DNA from: Bacteroidales bacterium
GTDB taxonomy: Bacteria > Bacteroidota > Bacteroidia > Bacteroidales > UBA932
Length of the DNA stretch: 11,611 bases
NCBI GenBank assembly: GCA_021443625.1
Contig: JABUTP010000020.1
Coordinates: 1 to 11,611 of the forward strand
Direction of reading: 5' to 3'
Every line of letters begins with the position of its first letter. Positions within the stretch are counted from its first letter, which is position 1. Below are positions 1-7,997 of this stretch, piece by piece. A program made the translations under genes and the position numbers. Under the pieces are notes generated by a model that saw nothing but the letters and a program-made list of their open reading frames with translations, made no database searches and was not told the origin of the DNA.

Positions 1-1649
1 CTGCCGCAATTGCGGCAGTTTCGGTTTTATCCGTATTCTCCGCCTGTTCGGCCGATGCGCCCTCTTCCGACCGCTTTGCAGGGCATCCCGAGGGCTGGCG
101 TCTCATTCACAACAACGACGGCACCGACCTGCTGGCGAACCTCTGGTTCGGCCGCAGGCCAATCTCCGTCAGCGACATTGAGGCGTGCGTAGATATGGTG
201 GCCGAAACTCCCGTTTCGACCTATATGATGTGCACCGGAAGCGAGTTCGTCTATTACCGCAGCGAATATGCCACTATGTTGGGCGACGACCGCGGCGGCA
301 CCAGGGATTGCGGTACGGACTCGGCGCTGTTCAACAGCATCAACCGTTATTATCGGAACATCCTCAAACTCGAGGAGGAGGGAACGGACGTCGTGAGGGT
401 TGCCCTCAACCGCGCAAAGAAGCGCGGGATGGAGGCATTTGTCACCTACCGGATGAACGACCTGCATTTCAATGACGTCAAACGCCCCCACTCCCTTCTG
501 TGCGCCGATTTCTGGAACGACCATCCCGAATGGTGGACTATGGACGCCTCGCAGGGGTACCTCAGCGACGGGGCGCTGGATTTTGCCGTGAAAGAGGTTC
601 GGGAACACAAGAAATCGATAATATTCGAGCAGTTGGACCGCTACGAGATGCTGGACGGCTTCGAACTGGACTTTATGCGGTTCAGCGTCTATTTCAAGGG
701 GGATGGCGGAAGAAATCATCTTGAAGAAATGACGCAGATGGTACGGGAAATAAAGGGCCACGCCGACAGTCTGGGCAAACTTCGAGGACATCCGATTATG
801 CTCGCCGCCCGCGTCCCCATCACGCTGGAGGCGTGTCTGGACAAGGGGCTGGATATCAGGCAGTGGCTGCACGAAGGGCTTCTCGACTTCATCACGATAG
901 GGGTTCACTGGACCGGGGACACCGCCCTTCCCGTGGAGCGGTTCCGGAAAGAACTCGGGGCTGACCTCAACATCCCCCTCTATGCCACCATCGACGACGG
1001 CGGCTTCCGCCCCAGAGAACTGTTCTCTCACGGAATGATACTCGGGGCTGCCAGCCACATCCTGGGGCAGGGTGCCGACGGAATCTATCTCTTCAACTAT
1101 TATCTGGCAGAATACAACCAACTCAAGATGCGGGGAGAGTCCCTGACTGTGGAGCCGGGCGGCACCACCTGCAGAATCCGCACCCCGCATCTGCTCTCAT
1201 TCCTCGCCTCCCCCGACTCTCTGGAAGGACGCAACAAGTCGTATTGTCTGGGACACTGGCAGCCGCAATACAAGGTGAAGCCGATCACCGACCTGCCGAT
1301 TGCGGTATGCCCCGACAGCACCGCCGCAGGGCAGATTTTTGTAGGGGACAAAAAATGCGGTACTGCACAGGAAGCCATCCTGTTTTTCCGAACAGACTCC
1401 CCCGTCCGCCCCAAGATATGGTTCAATTCAACCGAAATAACAAGGTTTGGGGACGATTATCCCGAGACATACGACCGCGCCCGCGGGCTGAACGAGTCTG
1501 AGAGACAGTTCGCCGTGATTGTTCCTGCAAATTTCATAAAGCACGGCTTGAATACCATAGAATTCCGCAGCGAATCAGGCTCGTGCCGCATCATCCGGCT
1601 CGAGCTTTCGCTCCGTTACGGCTCGGTGGAAGAATGCGGATACTTCTGA
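1..1649 (+). CDS. Lipoprotein with glycosidase-like TIM barrel (5' partial)
   Basis: The frame is open from the window edge (first full codon at base 3), so the start lies upstream; the ATG at 195 is internal. The visible 548 residues begin in a signal peptide ending in lipobox-like FSAC, with the lipidated Cys at visible residue 15 (bases 45-47), so this is probably a membrane-anchored envelope protein. A likely TIM barrel follows, starting near GWRLIHNNDG (residues 31-40). It contains DGFELDFMRF around residues 218-227, a pattern seen in family-10-like glycosyl hydrolases (GHL/COG1649 type), with Glu221 and Asp223 as candidate acidic residues. The last roughly 110 residues look like a beta-sandwich (KIWFN, then VPANFIKHGLNTIEF), as in accessory carbohydrate-binding domains. 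It is convergent with the propeller gene, 33 bp away. Lipoprotein status is well supported; the enzyme class is inference and the substrate unknown. Confidence 0.8.
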   Translation, partial: AAIAAVSVLSVFSACSADAPSSDRFAGHPEGWRLIHNNDGTDLLANLWFGRRPISVSDIEACVDMVAETPVSTYMMCTGSEFVYYRSEYATMLGDDRGGTRDCGTDSALFNSINRYYRNILKLEEEGTDVVRVALNRAKKRGMEAFVTYRMNDLHFNDVKRPHSLLCADFWNDHPEWWTMDASQGYLSDGALDFAVKEVREHKKSIIFEQLDRYEMLDGFELDFMRFSVYFKGDGGRNHLEEMTQMVREIKGHADSLGKLRGHPIMLAARVPITLEACLDKGLDIRQWLHEGLLDFITIGVHWTGDTALPVERFRKELGADLNIPLYATIDDGGFRPRELFSHGMILGAASHILGQGADGIYLFNYYLAEYNQLKMRGESLTVEPGGTTCRIRTPHLLSFLASPDSLEGRNKSYCLGHWQPQYKVKPITDLPIAVCPDSTAAGQIFVGDKKCGTAQEAILFFRTDSPVRPKIWFNSTEITRFGDDYPETYDRARGLNESERQFAVIVPANFIKHGLNTIEFRSESGSCRIIRLELSLRYGSVEECGYF

Positions 1650-1682
1650 GAATTCGCCGAGTTTTTACTGGACGGAGCCGGC

Positions 1683-3158
1683 CTACCGTTGCAGGAAGGT
1701 AAGGTCTGTCCCGGGGGATTTGATTGCCTCGCGGGCCAGGGCGCGCCTTACCGAAGGCTTTACCCTGCCGGTCACGAATTCCGGAATATTGTATGACTTG
1801 AGAAAACTGTCATAATAGTCCAAGTCCTTCTGGGGCAGCAGGAAGGCCTTGCCGGGGGTTCCGTCTTCCGCAATGTATGCAAAATACGGCCTCGTATATA
1901 ATCCGTCGCCACGCCGGCTGCTGACCACTATCCACCGGCTGTTGCCGCTCCAACTGTGGTAACTGTCAACGTCATCACTGTTTACGGCATCCAATGCAGC
2001 CGTGTGGCCGTCCTGCAGGTCTGTCATCCACAAATCGGCCGCCTTGTGCCATATAGAGAAATTGCCGTAATCGGAAAACGTGAAGAGCAGTCTGCGTCCG
2101 TCGGGACTGATGCGCGGGAAAGATGCGCTGTGACCTAGTTCCGAAGCGCAGAAAACGGTATCAATCCGACTGCCGAACGTACGGCTTTCGGCATCGAACG
2201 AAACGCTGAATATGTCGTACCGGGCGTCGTCAAATTCCTCCGGGATGTGAAGGCGCTGCGCCGAGCAGAAATAGAGCGTAGTGCCGTCGGGCGAAAATGT
2301 GGGGAAGGTTTCGCACCGGAGAGTGTCCATAAGGAGTGGACACGATATTATCTCGTGGGTTTCGGTATCATAGACGACTACGTCCGAATCCATATCATAC
2401 ACTTCAATCCGGTTGGCGTCACACGAATGGAATGCCTGACCGGTGTCATTGACAGAAAAAGCGATGAAACGCCCCGAAGGGTGCCATTGAGGATATACGA
2501 GAGCCGAAATAGTCTGAGGTGTCTTGGTATTGAGTTTTTCCACCTTTCCGTTGTCCAGAACCAGAGTACAGCCGTGCACTGCCCTCATATGCATCACCAT
2601 CTTCTGGGGACTGCGGTTGCAGAAATTGTGGCAGTTCATGCAGTTCTTGTCGGTCTGGCTGTTGGTCACAACTGCGGTTTGCCTGAAATTCTCAAGATTG
2701 CGCTGGTAAATTCCCATATTGTTCCAGGTTTCATAACCGGGGTCTATAAGCCGGTAGGCCAGAAACTTGTCTATCGGTTCCTCCGACACCTTTATGCTGA
2801 AGGGTTCGAAGTCCCCTATCCGGCCATCCGCAACCGCGGTGACTTTCACCGTGATTTCTCCCCCGCGCGCAGCATCGAGCAGTCTGCGCCATTTCCGTAT
2901 CCTGAAACGGATGTCGGCGCCGTTCTCCCCCCTGCCCTTGATTTTCAGGGAGTAACCTGCCGTTTCAAACGTCACCACCGCATCCTTCGCGTTGTTGACT
3001 CTGAAATTAAGAGGAGCGATGTTGGGGGGAATAGTCACGTCCTTGTAGTCCGGAAAGATGTCCGGCTGTCCTTCAAACGTCGCCCCCGAAAGGTTGAAAG
3101 CAGCGAAAAGAGCCGCGGCAAAAGCCGCAACCTTGAATATGGTGGAGAGTTTATTCAT
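1683..3158 (-). CDS. Secreted TolB/PD40-like beta-propeller with a CXXCH heme-c motif
   Basis: A 491-residue protein. I chose the ATG at 3158 because it opens a clean Sec signal peptide (MNKLSTIFK, then an Ala/Phe-rich core, likely cleavage near SGA/TF). An ATG at 3179 would add seven residues ahead of it. After an N-terminal domain of about 130 residues comes CMNCH at residues 173-177 (bases 2628-2642), the classic site for covalent heme c, in a periplasmic context where that chemistry occurs. MVMHMRAVHG (187-196) offers possible distal axial ligands. PD40/TolB-type blades follow: YPQWHPSGRFIAFS (222-235), FPTFSPDGTTLYF (285-297), FPRISPDGRRLLF (347-359) and a degenerate HSWSGNSRWIVVSS (about 401-414). 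Nine cysteines follow the signal peptide, so metal or disulfide roles remain possible. The start overlaps the upstream gene's stop by 8 bp (ATGAATAA), implying translational coupling. Its substrate or partner is unknown. Confidence 0.85.
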   Translation of the reverse strand: MNKLSTIFKVAAFAAALFAAFNLSGATFEGQPDIFPDYKDVTIPPNIAPLNFRVNNAKDAVVTFETAGYSLKIKGRGENGADIRFRIRKWRRLLDAARGGEITVKVTAVADGRIGDFEPFSIKVSEEPIDKFLAYRLIDPGYETWNNMGIYQRNLENFRQTAVVTNSQTDKNCMNCHNFCNRSPQKMVMHMRAVHGCTLVLDNGKVEKLNTKTPQTISALVYPQWHPSGRFIAFSVNDTGQAFHSCDANRIEVYDMDSDVVVYDTETHEIISCPLLMDTLRCETFPTFSPDGTTLYFCSAQRLHIPEEFDDARYDIFSVSFDAESRTFGSRIDTVFCASELGHSASFPRISPDGRRLLFTFSDYGNFSIWHKAADLWMTDLQDGHTAALDAVNSDDVDSYHSWSGNSRWIVVSSRRGDGLYTRPYFAYIAEDGTPGKAFLLPQKDLDYYDSFLKSYNIPEFVTGRVKPSVRRALAREAIKSPGTDLTFLQR

Positions 3159-4929
3159 CGTTGTCAGCAAACATTGCATAGAGCCAGAAGGTATCCATAT
3201 AGTTGGCGGTCAGTTTGTAAAGAATCTGCTGGTCGTTGCTGTACAAATCCCCCGCTTCCCTGCGCAGTTTCAGATAACGGCTGAAAATGCGGCGGTCTAT
3301 CTCAAATTGTTCCATATATCCGGGTTTGACCTCCGATGTGATAATCACTGCCTCCTGCACCGCCTTGGGAAGGGTTGCGAGGGCCTCTGTCCCGTAAAAT
3401 TCGTCAAGTGCCAGAGCCAAACCGTCCATATCCCTCTCCAGAAGATACATCGCCATAAGATAATCTGCCGATATCGTGTGGGAGGGATTGTTTCTCAGGA
3501 TTTCCATCAAATCATTGTCAAACCCTTCCGTTTCGCCCAGATAATTCGCGCCGTCCGTGCAGAGCCGTTTGGCGCCGTATTCCGAATCCCCTGCCACCCG
3601 CTCGTCATCGCCCAGGAATTGTCGTTGGGAAGTCGCCCACTTCCTGTAGAAAATGCTCTTTTCCAGCAATTTTATATACTTCTCAGCCACCTCGTAACTT
3701 CCCAGGATGATATTTGTCTGAACCAGCCTTTGAGTCATTCTCGGGTTGAGGTGGCCGTAGGCATTGACGTTCGCCTCAAATGCCATACGGGCCGACAGGG
3801 CAACCGCTCCGGCAGAGTAATAGAGTTCGTTCATCAGGGAGGCCGCCCTCACGTTGCGTCCATAGTTGAAATAGAGGCTTGACAGACCGTGCTGTTCGTA
3901 GTTGAACATCTTTTCGCACAACTCCCCCTTCTCGGCCAATGCTATGTTGAGAAACACATCGTTGATGACTTTTATGTCCGGCGACCGGGAATATTTTTCA
4001 TAAGAGGCAATGACGCCGTCCCAGTCCCGTGCCTTGAGATGCCAATCGAGTTCCTCGAAAGACTGGTCCGTACGGCAGATTGCCACCGCCGTAAAAACAC
4101 CATAAAGAAGGACTGCCCCATACAGAACCGTTGCAAAGGCAATCTTCACCCCTTTCCTTCTCAAAAGGGTAGTCAATGCCGCCAGAACCATTGACATCGG
4201 TAGGGAAATCCACGGCATCAGTTGCCCCAAGGAGAGTTCGCCGTGCCACTCGTAGTGGGACAACGGGCCTAAGTCCCATCTGGGGTCAGGCACCCAGGAG
4301 AGACGTACCCCGGCAAACAGAACCGCTGCGGTTACAACCGGCTGGATGGCTGTGGGCCACGAAAAATTCCCCTTCAGAAATTCGTACAGCAGCACGCATA
4401 TCGTAAAAAGAAGCCCCTCAGCCCCCGTTGCAAGCCAAAGCAGCGGGAACAGCAGAGTGCCTGCGGCACAACGGGTTTTGTAGTTCTCTATGGAAACGTA
4501 GCCCGCAAATGCCGCGAACGCCGCAACGAGCGAAATGACTTCGTCCCAATGCAGCGCAGGGTCGAGCAGGACCGCCAGCACCGCAATTGCCGGAACCAAG
4601 GCCAACGGAGGAATGCAGCCATCGGGGGCCCCGCATCTGCCAACCGCCTTGCCCGAAAAGAGGACGAGGAGGGATAGCAGCACGGCAGAGATTGCCGCAC
4701 CGGCATATTTCACGGCAAAAAAGCCCAACAGAAAGTCGGACAGCAGGCGGCTGATGCCGCCCACAGAGCAGATGGTGGAAAGAATATAATGCCTGTCCCA
4801 CAGGAACAACTGATTCTGCTCAAGAGAGTACAACTTGAAAGGTACAGCAAGAGCCAGCATCAGAAACGCAGCAACCGCTGCCACTATGGCAGTAACGACA
4901 ACAATCAACCGTGTTCTGCTGCATTTCAT
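3151..4929 (-). CDS. DUF6057-like polytopic membrane protein with helical-repeat C-terminus
   Basis: A 592-residue protein in two halves. Residues 1-285 hold roughly eight to ten hydrophobic segments (for example 8-30, 62-92, 106-123, 155-185, 195-210, 235-256 and 262-284). After TM1 comes LEQNQLFLWDRHYIL...GG (residues 36-58), which I recall as typical of the Bacteroidota family DUF6057; this is from memory, not a search. Residues about 288-592 are hydrophilic and helical, with TPR-like stretches (WHLKARDWDGVIASYEKY, SYEVAEKYIKLLEKS, SADYLMAMYLLERDMDGLALALDEF), suggesting a protein-binding scaffold. It starts 14 bp after the pfkA stop with no Shine-Dalgarno sequence and overlaps the downstream propeller gene by 8 bp. 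That arrangement suggests the two proteins work together at the inner membrane/periplasm. The biochemical function is unknown. Confidence 0.8.
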   Translation of the reverse strand: MKCSRTRLIVVVTAIVAAVAAFLMLALAVPFKLYSLEQNQLFLWDRHYILSTICSVGGISRLLSDFLLGFFAVKYAGAAISAVLLSLLVLFSGKAVGRCGAPDGCIPPLALVPAIAVLAVLLDPALHWDEVISLVAAFAAFAGYVSIENYKTRCAAGTLLFPLLWLATGAEGLLFTICVLLYEFLKGNFSWPTAIQPVVTAAVLFAGVRLSWVPDPRWDLGPLSHYEWHGELSLGQLMPWISLPMSMVLAALTTLLRRKGVKIAFATVLYGAVLLYGVFTAVAICRTDQSFEELDWHLKARDWDGVIASYEKYSRSPDIKVINDVFLNIALAEKGELCEKMFNYEQHGLSSLYFNYGRNVRAASLMNELYYSAGAVALSARMAFEANVNAYGHLNPRMTQRLVQTNIILGSYEVAEKYIKLLEKSIFYRKWATSQRQFLGDDERVAGDSEYGAKRLCTDGANYLGETEGFDNDLMEILRNNPSHTISADYLMAMYLLERDMDGLALALDEFYGTEALATLPKAVQEAVIITSEVKPGYMEQFEIDRRIFSRYLKLRREAGDLYSNDQQILYKLTANYMDTFWLYAMFADNDE

Positions 4930-4943
4930 AAGGAATGCGGATG

Positions 4944-5927
4944 CTATACGCTCAGAATCTTGGTTATCTCATACCAGCTCTTGTCAACCTCTCCGTGACG
5001 GCTGACCGCCTCTTCAAACGGAGTGAAGCTGGTTTTGTTGTTCACACGGCCTATCATCTCGCCGCTGTGCCCGTCGAGAAGGGCGTTGACCGCCTCGAAC
5101 CCGAGAATGCTGGCCAGCACGCGGTCGTTGCAGGACGGGATGCCTCCGCGCTGGATATGGCCGAGTGTGGTGACGCGGGTTTCGTAGGAGGGAATCCGCT
5201 CCTTGACCTGGGCTGCCACCTCGATGGCGCTTCCCATATGGCCCCCTTCGGCAACCACCACGATGCCCGACGATTTGTTTTTGCGGCGGCCCATCCTGAG
5301 GTAGTTGCACAGCGAGTCTATATCGCCCTGGATTTCGGGGATGAGGGTAACTTCGGCTCCGGTGGCGATGCCGGTGTGCAGGGCTATGAAACCGGCGTCA
5401 CGTCCCATCACTTCCACGAAGAATATCATATCGTGGCTCTGCGCCGTATCCCTTATTTTGTCGATGGCTTCCATCGCAGTGTTGATGGCGGTGTCGAAAC
5501 CTATGGTCAGGTCTGTGCCGTAAATGTCGTTGTCAATCGTAGCCGGCAGCCCCACAACTGGGAAGCCGAAATCCTTGAACAAATCGTTGGCCCCTCTGAA
5601 GGAGCCGTCCCCGCCTATTACAACAAGGGCGTCGATACCGGCTTTCTCCATATTTTCAACGGCCTTCTTGCGGCAGTCGTACTCCTTGAACTCGGGACAT
5701 CTGGAGGTCTGGAGGATTGTTCCGCCGCGGTTGATTATCTTCGAAACCGAAGCGGAGGTCATCGGGACGAAGTCCTCTTCGAGCATCCCCTTGTAGCCCC
5801 TTTTGATGCCGACAACATCCAATTTGTAAAACATTGCAGTGCGCACCACGGCACGGATTGCGGCGTTCATACCCGGAGAATCCCCGCCGGATGTCATCAC
5901 GCCTATTTTCTGGATTACCTTCTTCAT
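4944..5927 (-). CDS. pfkA: ATP-dependent 6-phosphofructokinase
   Basis: A 327-residue cytosolic enzyme that phosphorylates fructose 6-phosphate to fructose 1,6-bisphosphate, the committed step of glycolysis. Family motifs are intact and in order: GVMTSGGDSPGMNAAIR (9-25); GGDGS (105-109), where Gly rather than Asp at 108 marks the ATP-using rather than PPi-using type; PATIDND (128-134) with catalytic Asp132; MGRDAG (174-179); and HIQRGG...DR (257-269) for sugar-phosphate binding. Length matches bacterial PfkA (about 320). The ATG at 5927 gives the normal MKKVIQKIGV start; the open frame extends to 5990 but those extra residues overlap the promoter and the divergent gene. It heads an apparent operon with the DUF6057-like gene 14 bp downstream. 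A TAnnTTTG element lies 24 bp upstream of the start. Confidence 0.96.
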   Translation of the reverse strand: MKKVIQKIGVMTSGGDSPGMNAAIRAVVRTAMFYKLDVVGIKRGYKGMLEEDFVPMTSASVSKIINRGGTILQTSRCPEFKEYDCRKKAVENMEKAGIDALVVIGGDGSFRGANDLFKDFGFPVVGLPATIDNDIYGTDLTIGFDTAINTAMEAIDKIRDTAQSHDMIFFVEVMGRDAGFIALHTGIATGAEVTLIPEIQGDIDSLCNYLRMGRRKNKSSGIVVVAEGGHMGSAIEVAAQVKERIPSYETRVTTLGHIQRGGIPSCNDRVLASILGFEAVNALLDGHSGEMIGRVNNKTSFTPFEEAVSRHGEVDKSWYEITKILSV

Positions 5928-5950
5928 CTTGAAATAACGTTCTTGAAGTC

Positions 5951-5958
5951 CAAATTTA
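5951..5958 (-). promoter_or_regulatory. Candidate Bacteroidota -7 element for pfkA
   Basis: On the minus strand this reads TAAATTTG, a perfect match to the Bacteroidota -7 consensus TAnnTTTG, in an AT-rich stretch upstream of pfkA. Its 3' end lies 24 bp from the start codon, giving a short leader without a Shine-Dalgarno sequence. I see no clear TTTG -33 box at the expected distance, so this is a motif-based prediction only. Confidence 0.5.
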
Positions 5959-5981
5959 ATAAAAATTCGTAACTTGCCCCT

Positions 5982-7982
5982 ATGAAACATTATTCTCTTC
6001 TATTGTCCCTGTTTTTTGTGTCGTTCGGGACAATTGCCGCCTGCGACGACTACCAGCAGCAGATTGACGCTCTTCAAGAGAAAATCGACACCCTCGAGAA
6101 CGGATATTCCGAGGCAAATGCCTCTCTTGAGGCGCTTGTCAGAGTTGCCGGAGAGTTGGGCGACGGGCAGAAAAGCCGCGCCATAGTACCGGCACTGCAG
6201 GATGGGAAGGTGACGGGGTATGCGGCACATTTTGCATCCGGAAGCACCGTGACGGTGTGGAATCAGACCTGCGGCATAAGCATAACCGCTGTTGAAGGGA
6301 CATATTGCTGGGCGCTGGACGGCAAGCCGATTATGTCAAACGGCAATATCATTCCTATAACAGACAATGACGCGGCGCTGCAGATGCGCATCGTGGACAG
6401 CAATCTGGAGATATCGCTGGACGGCGGCAGCAGTTGGAACGGGCAGGGCGTCATCCGCCGATCCCCCATTGACGGCATCTCGGAAGACAACGAAGGCTAC
6501 ACCATAACCCTTGCCGACAACGGAAAGATATTCATTGCAAAGGAGTCGTATTTCGGGATGGAGTTGGAAGAGAAGCAGAAAACTCTGACCCGCCGGGACT
6601 CTGCCCTGACCTTGAATTACAGCTTGTCCCAGGGAGCCCAAGGGGCCAAAATCCACCATCTCAGCCCCGATGGCATCACCGTCGCCGTCAGTCCGACTGA
6701 CGGCAGGAGCGGCATTCTGACCATAGTGGCGGTCCAACCCGCCGCCGACACGGTAGTTTCGATTATCGCATCCGACAACTTCGGACACACGTCCATAAGA
6801 CAGATTTCCGTATGCATCGACCGCAAGAGTTTCGAACCGCAGCCGCCGTCAGAGCCGGACGAGCCAGATGAGCCCGAGCTGCCCCCTTTTCTCGAGATCG
6901 AGCAGACGGAGTTTGAAACGGAATGCGACGCAATCATCCTCAATATTCCGGTCAGCACCAATGCCCAACTCACCATAAAGGCCATAGAGACCGGAGACGA
7001 ATACGGCATTGACAAATCGGAAAGGACCTACTCGGACGGAGTCCTGACAGTCAGCATTCCCCGAAACCCCTATTGTGTGGAGAGGCATCTGAAATATTCC
7101 CTTTCCATCGGAGTCAAGAGCGCCAAAATCGACATTTACCAGAGCGGACGCCGCTACACCCAATACAAGAACACCAACTATACCCTGCACAGCGACATTC
7201 TGAACGCCGATATTCCATATACGGTCGTATATCCGTCAAACATCGACGACGCCGAGGGGCGCATCTATCCAGTGGTGTATCTGCTGCACGGACTGGGAGG
7301 AAACAACCGGACGTGGACTGACGGGTACCTCATCAAGACCAAGTTGAACCAGATGGTCAGGAGCGGAAAATGCCGCGAAATGATACTCGTGTGCCCGTGC
7401 GCCGGCGGTGAGGACATCGTGAACGTCCAGAACGGCTACTACAACATTGACGGCTGGCGCTACGAAGATTTCTTCTTCAATGAACTGGTGCCGGAAGTGG
7501 AGCAGGCATTCCATATCGTCAGCCACAAGGATTACCGTGCGATAGCCGGCTTTTCAATGGGCGGAGGCGGCACTATCGGTTACTGCCAGCACCACCCCGG
7601 GATGTTCTGCGCCCTCTGGGCCGTCAGCCCCTGGTGCAGCGCTCTGAGCGATATTATGAACGAATTCGTAACCAACGAGGTCATCGGTGAGAACAAACTC
7701 ATCAAGGTGAACGATTCGGTACGGGAAAACGACTTGATAGAATTTCTGAAGAATGCCCCCGAGGAAACTGTCGAATCCCTTAAAACCATCGACTGGAGCA
7801 TCGAGACCGGCCGGAGCGACTTTATCCTCTTCCAGACTCAGGGACTTGTGCAGGCATTGAGTAAACGGGACATTCCCTATACATTCCTCAATCCCGAAGG
7901 GGAGCATCTTGGGACTTTCTGCGCGGCAAGTATGCAGAATTGCCTGCCCCATCTGGACGAAGTATTCGCCAGACTCCAGTAA
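5982..7982 (+). CDS. Lipoprotein esterase with DUF4988-like N-terminus
   Basis: A 666-residue modular protein. Residues 1-20 form a lipoprotein signal peptide ending IAAC, lipidated at Cys21. The next residues, DDYQQQ, are acidic, consistent with a Bacteroidota surface-export signal. A short coiled coil (about 24-55) and a beta-rich segment with GTYCWALDGKPI (106-117) and SLDGGSSW (145-152) resemble the DUF4988/PL29 N-terminal domain. Beta-sandwich-like modules follow, joined by an acidic, proline-rich linker (286-302). The C-terminal alpha/beta-hydrolase (about 395-666) matches the esterase D/feruloyl esterase-like family: YPVVYLLHGLGG (429-440), GFSMGG (523-528) with nucleophile Ser525, candidate acid Asp613 (GRSDF) and His642 (PEGEHLG). 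It probably removes ester groups from plant or host glycans; the substrate is not determinable. The catalytic domain has eight cysteines. No SusC/D genes are adjacent. Confidence 0.88.
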   Translation: MKHYSLLLSLFFVSFGTIAACDDYQQQIDALQEKIDTLENGYSEANASLEALVRVAGELGDGQKSRAIVPALQDGKVTGYAAHFASGSTVTVWNQTCGISITAVEGTYCWALDGKPIMSNGNIIPITDNDAALQMRIVDSNLEISLDGGSSWNGQGVIRRSPIDGISEDNEGYTITLADNGKIFIAKESYFGMELEEKQKTLTRRDSALTLNYSLSQGAQGAKIHHLSPDGITVAVSPTDGRSGILTIVAVQPAADTVVSIIASDNFGHTSIRQISVCIDRKSFEPQPPSEPDEPDEPELPPFLEIEQTEFETECDAIILNIPVSTNAQLTIKAIETGDEYGIDKSERTYSDGVLTVSIPRNPYCVERHLKYSLSIGVKSAKIDIYQSGRRYTQYKNTNYTLHSDILNADIPYTVVYPSNIDDAEGRIYPVVYLLHGLGGNNRTWTDGYLIKTKLNQMVRSGKCREMILVCPCAGGEDIVNVQNGYYNIDGWRYEDFFFNELVPEVEQAFHIVSHKDYRAIAGFSMGGGGTIGYCQHHPGMFCALWAVSPWCSALSDIMNEFVTNEVIGENKLIKVNDSVRENDLIEFLKNAPEETVESLKTIDWSIETGRSDFILFQTQGLVQALSKRDIPYTFLNPEGEHLGTFCAASMQNCLPHLDEVFARLQ

Positions 7983-7997
7983 CGCCGGAAGAACAGA

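Noticed and set aside
1..18. Perfect 18-bp palindrome CTGCCGCAATTGCGGCAG
   Set aside because: It falls in the Ala-rich signal-peptide coding region (Ala-Ala-Ile-Ala-Ala), where alternating GCC/GCG codons easily make palindromes. It is cut by the window edge and not repeated nearby.
27..1190. 387-codon open frame on the minus strand
   Set aside because: It lies wholly antisense to the lipoprotein gene, has no family motifs and a Val/His/Gly-rich shadow composition. Long antisense frames are common opposite GC-rich coding sequence.
1622..1666. Possible terminator: CTCGG...CCGAG followed by TTTTT
   Set aside because: The stem is only 5 bp with a 30-base loop that spans the stop codon; too weak to call without folding energies.
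2247..3284. 345-codon plus-strand frame opposite the propeller gene
   Set aside because: The opposite strand holds a signal peptide, CXXCH and PD40 repeats; this frame shows no domain signal.
4935..5972. 345-codon plus-strand frame covering pfkA
   Set aside because: It is an exact antisense shadow of a well-conserved PfkA. Its length reflects pfkA codon usage.
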